Origin: Phenylobacterium sp.
Lineage (GTDB): Bacteria > Pseudomonadota > Alphaproteobacteria > Caulobacterales > Caulobacteraceae
Assembly: GCF_030651755.1 (NCBI RefSeq)
Contig: NZ_JAUSBZ010000150.1
Location: forward strand, 1-47,840
Length of the DNA stretch: 47,840 nucleotides
Direction of reading: 5' to 3'
Below, in pieces: positions 45,923 to 47,840 of the stretch. Position 1 is the stretch's first letter, and each line of letters begins with the position of its first letter. Both the position numbers and the translations under genes were made by a program. The notes under the pieces are model-generated. The model saw nothing but the letters and a program-made list of their open reading frames with translations, was not told the DNA's origin and searched no databases.

Positions 45923-47119
45923 GTGACCAGGGTTCGTATTATCGGCGGGGGACTGACCGGCATTCTCGCCGCCTTTGAGGCCCATCGTCTGGGCGCCCGC
46001 GAGATCGTCCTGGAGGACGCCCTCGACCGGCTCGGCGGCTGGAGCCTGCCCCGGGTCTCCCATGGGGTCGAGCTGCGGGACGGCGAGTTCGCCTTCGGCC
46101 CGGCCCAGGACCCCATCCGCCAGGCCTTGGAATGGCGTGGGGTGGCCTTCGATGAGGTCGACCTCCATGCCGGCGCCATCAGCCCCTCCCCCTCCGGCGC
46201 CCGCGCGACCTGGGGCGAGGGCCCTGTCCTCGCCGCCGAGATGGCGCCCCCTCCGTCCGGCCCGGCGCCCGAAACCCTCAGTGACATCCTGCGCGCCTAT
46301 CCCCGCGCCGCCGCCGACCCCCTGGCCCACTACTGCCAGTGGCGGCTGGGCGTGTGGCTTGATCAGGTTCATGCCAGCGCGGCCCCGGCGCTCGGTCTGC
46401 ATCAGGTCCGCCTCGTCCCGGTGAGCGAGGGCGCCGCAGCCAATGTCTCCGCCCCCCGGCGTGGCGCTGTGCCCCGGGACGGCCTGAACGGCCTCTTCTC
46501 CTCGGCCAGCCGCGCCCTGGCCCGCCTGGGCGTCGAGATCCGCCTGCACAGCCTGGTCTCCCCGCGGGAGGCCGCCCAGGCCTGCGCCGATGACGCCTTG
46601 GTCGTCTGGGCCGCCGACCCGATGCCCCTGTTCGACCTGGCGACCCAGAAGGCGCCCAAGCCCCGACTGATCGGCGAGCGGGTGGCGAGCTATGTCTTCC
46701 GAGCCCGGCTGGAGGCGCCCCTGCCGCTCACCGTCCGCAACTATACAGGCGAGGGCAAGGTCAGCGCCCTGCGGGTCTATCAGAGCCGCGGTGAGACCCT
46801 GGTCAGCGTCGAATGCGTCGATGAGGTGGGCGACGAGCCCCTGCGCGCCGAGGTCCTGCGCCTGCTCGCCCCCTTCGCAAGGCGCCCCATGATCCTCGAC
46901 GCCTGCGTCCTGACCAATATGCGCACACGCTTCGCCTGCCCCTCGGTGGAGGCCGTACAGCGACTGGGGCGGCTCGAAGCCGAACTCGATCACCTCCACC
47001 AAGGCCGCTTCATCGTGGCCGGCTGGGAGTCCGCCGACACCGACGCCCGTATCGGCGCCCTGACAGAGCGGATGGCCAGGAGCCTCGGCCCGGCGGCCAG
47101 GATCTCGGCGGTCGCCTGA
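45923..47119 (+). CDS. FAD-dependent oxidoreductase/amine-oxidase-like protein, 398 aa
   Basis: The N-terminal dinucleotide-binding motif RIIGGGLTGILAAFEAHRLGAREIVLED (GxGxxG-like) and DRLGGW are those of flavin monoamine oxidases and protoporphyrinogen-type enzymes. The middle part lacks recognisable substrate-site residues, and the C-terminal FAD block ends at FIVAGWESADTDARIG, the usual final Gly-rich fold. It lies between pseG and pseH with 75 nt before and a 1-nt overlap after, so it is likely part of the same operon. Similar NAD(P)/FAD-binding proteins occur in surface-sugar clusters, but no precise role is known. GTG 45923 has GAGG about 4 nt upstream. Confidence 0.78.
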   Translation: MTRVRIIGGGLTGILAAFEAHRLGAREIVLEDALDRLGGWSLPRVSHGVELRDGEFAFGPAQDPIRQALEWRGVAFDEVDLHAGAISPSPSGARATWGEGPVLAAEMAPPPSGPAPETLSDILRAYPRAAADPLAHYCQWRLGVWLDQVHASAAPALGLHQVRLVPVSEGAAANVSAPRRGAVPRDGLNGLFSSASRALARLGVEIRLHSLVSPREAAQACADDALVVWAADPMPLFDLATQKAPKPRLIGERVASYVFRARLEAPLPLTVRNYTGEGKVSALRVYQSRGETLVSVECVDEVGDEPLRAEVLRLLAPFARRPMILDACVLTNMRTRFACPSVEAVQRLGRLEAELDHLHQGRFIVAGWESADTDARIGALTERMARSLGPAARISAVA

Positions 47120-47685
47120 TGGCTAGCCCGCAGGTCCAGCTGCGCGAGGTCACCCCGGCCGATCGCGAGCGCCTGCGCGCCTGGCGCAACCAGCCCGACG
47201 TCGCCCAATGGATGTATACCGACGCCGCGATCAGCGAGGCTGACCACGCCCGCTGGTTCGCCGCAGCGCTGTCAGACCCGACCCGCCGCTACTGGATCAT
47301 CGCGCTGGACGGGGAGCCCGTGGGACTCGCCAATCTGGCCGACATCTCACCGACGAACCACCGGTGCGCCTGGGCCTACTACCTCGCCTCGCCCTCGGTG
47401 CGCGGCAAGGGCGTCGGCGCCTATGTGGAGTACTGGGTGATCGAGCACGTCTTCGGCGCGCTGGGCCTCTCCAAGCTCTGGTGCGAGGTGCTGGTGGAGA
47501 ATGAGGCCGTGTGGAAGCTGCACGAGTCTTTCGGCTTCCGGCGCGAGGCCCTGCTGCGCCAGCACGTCTGGAAGAATGGCGAGCCCCGCGACGTGGTGGG
47601 CCTCGGCCTCCTGGCCGCCGACTGGGCCACCGTGCGGGAGGCGAGTCGCGAGCGCCTGCGGGGCAAGGGCTACGTCCTGGACTAG
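47119..47685 (+). CDS. pseH: UDP-4-amino-4,6-dideoxy-N-acetyl-beta-L-altrosamine N-acetyltransferase (PseH-like GNAT)
   Basis: GNAT acetyltransferase that adds the 4-N-acetyl group in pseudaminic acid synthesis. LREVTPADRERLRAWRNQPDVAQWMYTD is the typical PseH start. A GNAT core follows with VGLANLADISPTNHRCAWAYYLASPSVRGKGVGAYVEYWVIEHVFGALGLSKLWCEVLVENEAVWKLHESFGF, where R-G-K-G-V-G binds the CoA pyrophosphate. The ATG overlaps the oxidoreductase stop (TGATG). The stop overlaps the stop of convergent pseI. Confidence 0.92.
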   Translation: MASPQVQLREVTPADRERLRAWRNQPDVAQWMYTDAAISEADHARWFAAALSDPTRRYWIIALDGEPVGLANLADISPTNHRCAWAYYLASPSVRGKGVGAYVEYWVIEHVFGALGLSKLWCEVLVENEAVWKLHESFGFRREALLRQHVWKNGEPRDVVGLGLLAADWATVREASRERLRGKGYVLD

Positions 47686-47840
47686 GACTCTTCCAGCATA
47701 TCCCAGGCCAGGGGCTCGCCCCGCTGGAGGTCCCTCACGGCGACACGCCCGATCGCCGCCTCCCTGTATTGCGGCGCCAGGCCATGGCCAGGACGGATGG
47801 AGCGAACGTCATCAGAGGTGAGCTGCGCCCCGGCCTTCAC
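47682..47840 (-). CDS. pseI: Pseudaminic acid synthase, C-terminal fragment (5' cut by window edge)
   Basis: The frame is open from the right edge for 52 residues to TAG. The peptide has LTSDDVRSIRPGHGLAP, then AAIGRVAVRDLQRGEPLAWDML, which is the SAF (antifreeze-like) C-terminal domain of NeuB/PseI synthases, containing the conserved RSIRPG and GEPL-x-W-x-x-L blocks. PseI condenses the altrose intermediate with phosphoenolpyruvate. It lies on the opposite strand to pseH and overlaps it tail to tail by 3 nt. Confidence 0.85.
   Translation of the reverse strand: MKAGAQLTSDDVRSIRPGHGLAPQYREAAIGRVAVRDLQRGEPLAWDMLEES

Overview
The window looks like part of a Caulobacterales chromosome (Caulobacter, Phenylobacterium or a close relative). 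The evidence is very high GC with strong GC3 codon bias, an alphaproteobacterial RpoD and GreA, a DnaG without zinc ligands, many TonB-dependent receptors and a pseudaminic-acid (flagellin glycosylation) cluster. The assignment rests on protein recognition only; no search was run.

Region 1 (1-13,760) is accessory in character. A 25-nt copy of the 3' end of the tRNA-Ile(CAT) gene (gene at 13,761-13,836, minus strand) recurs at 1,545-1,569. This is the layout expected of an integrative element at a tRNA, though no integrase is visible. Between the two copies lie an AT-rich stretch, two lower-GC membrane-associated hypothetical genes, a methyltransferase, and a five-gene minus-strand operon: siderophore-type TonB receptor, two DUF3526-type ABC-2 permeases, an ABC ATPase and a second TonB receptor. 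An 18-bp near-perfect palindrome resembling alphaproteobacterial Zur boxes sits 28 bp upstream of the first gene. A frameshifted conserved small gene, a CBS-domain protein and about 700 bp of decayed DNA complete the region.

Region 2 (13,837-29,200) is mostly core chromosome: a SIMPL-domain periplasmic protein, panD with a small lipoprotein, an alpha/beta hydrolase lipoprotein, a family VIII-type serine hydrolase, a putative 2OG-Fe(II) oxygenase, a tiny flagellar-rod-like protein, an atypical histidine phosphatase, a CoaD-family nucleotidyltransferase, and dnaG-rpoD. Immediately upstream of dnaG on the same strand lies an ECF41-type sigma gene with its AhpD-like partner and a membrane protein. 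A HAD hydrolase, an unusual PAS-DHp-REC protein lacking an ATPase domain and a DUF1330 protein follow.

Region 3 (29,200-41,170) contains carA, with a possible attenuator, and carB. They are separated by a cupin/ECF sigma/anti-sigma group and a cold-shock gene. Then come a small membrane protein, an SDR, a P-loop kinase-like protein, greA, an ELM1-family protein and class I fructose-1,6-bisphosphatase.

Region 4 (41,170-47,840) starts with two lipoproteins (one OmpA-like). It continues with a surface-sugar cluster: PhyH-type dioxygenase, TylF-type methyltransferase, SpsF-type cytidylyltransferase, PseG, an FAD-type oxidoreductase, PseH, and the C-terminus of convergent PseI cut by the window edge. 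These genes probably make and modify a nonulosonic acid for flagellin or the cell surface.
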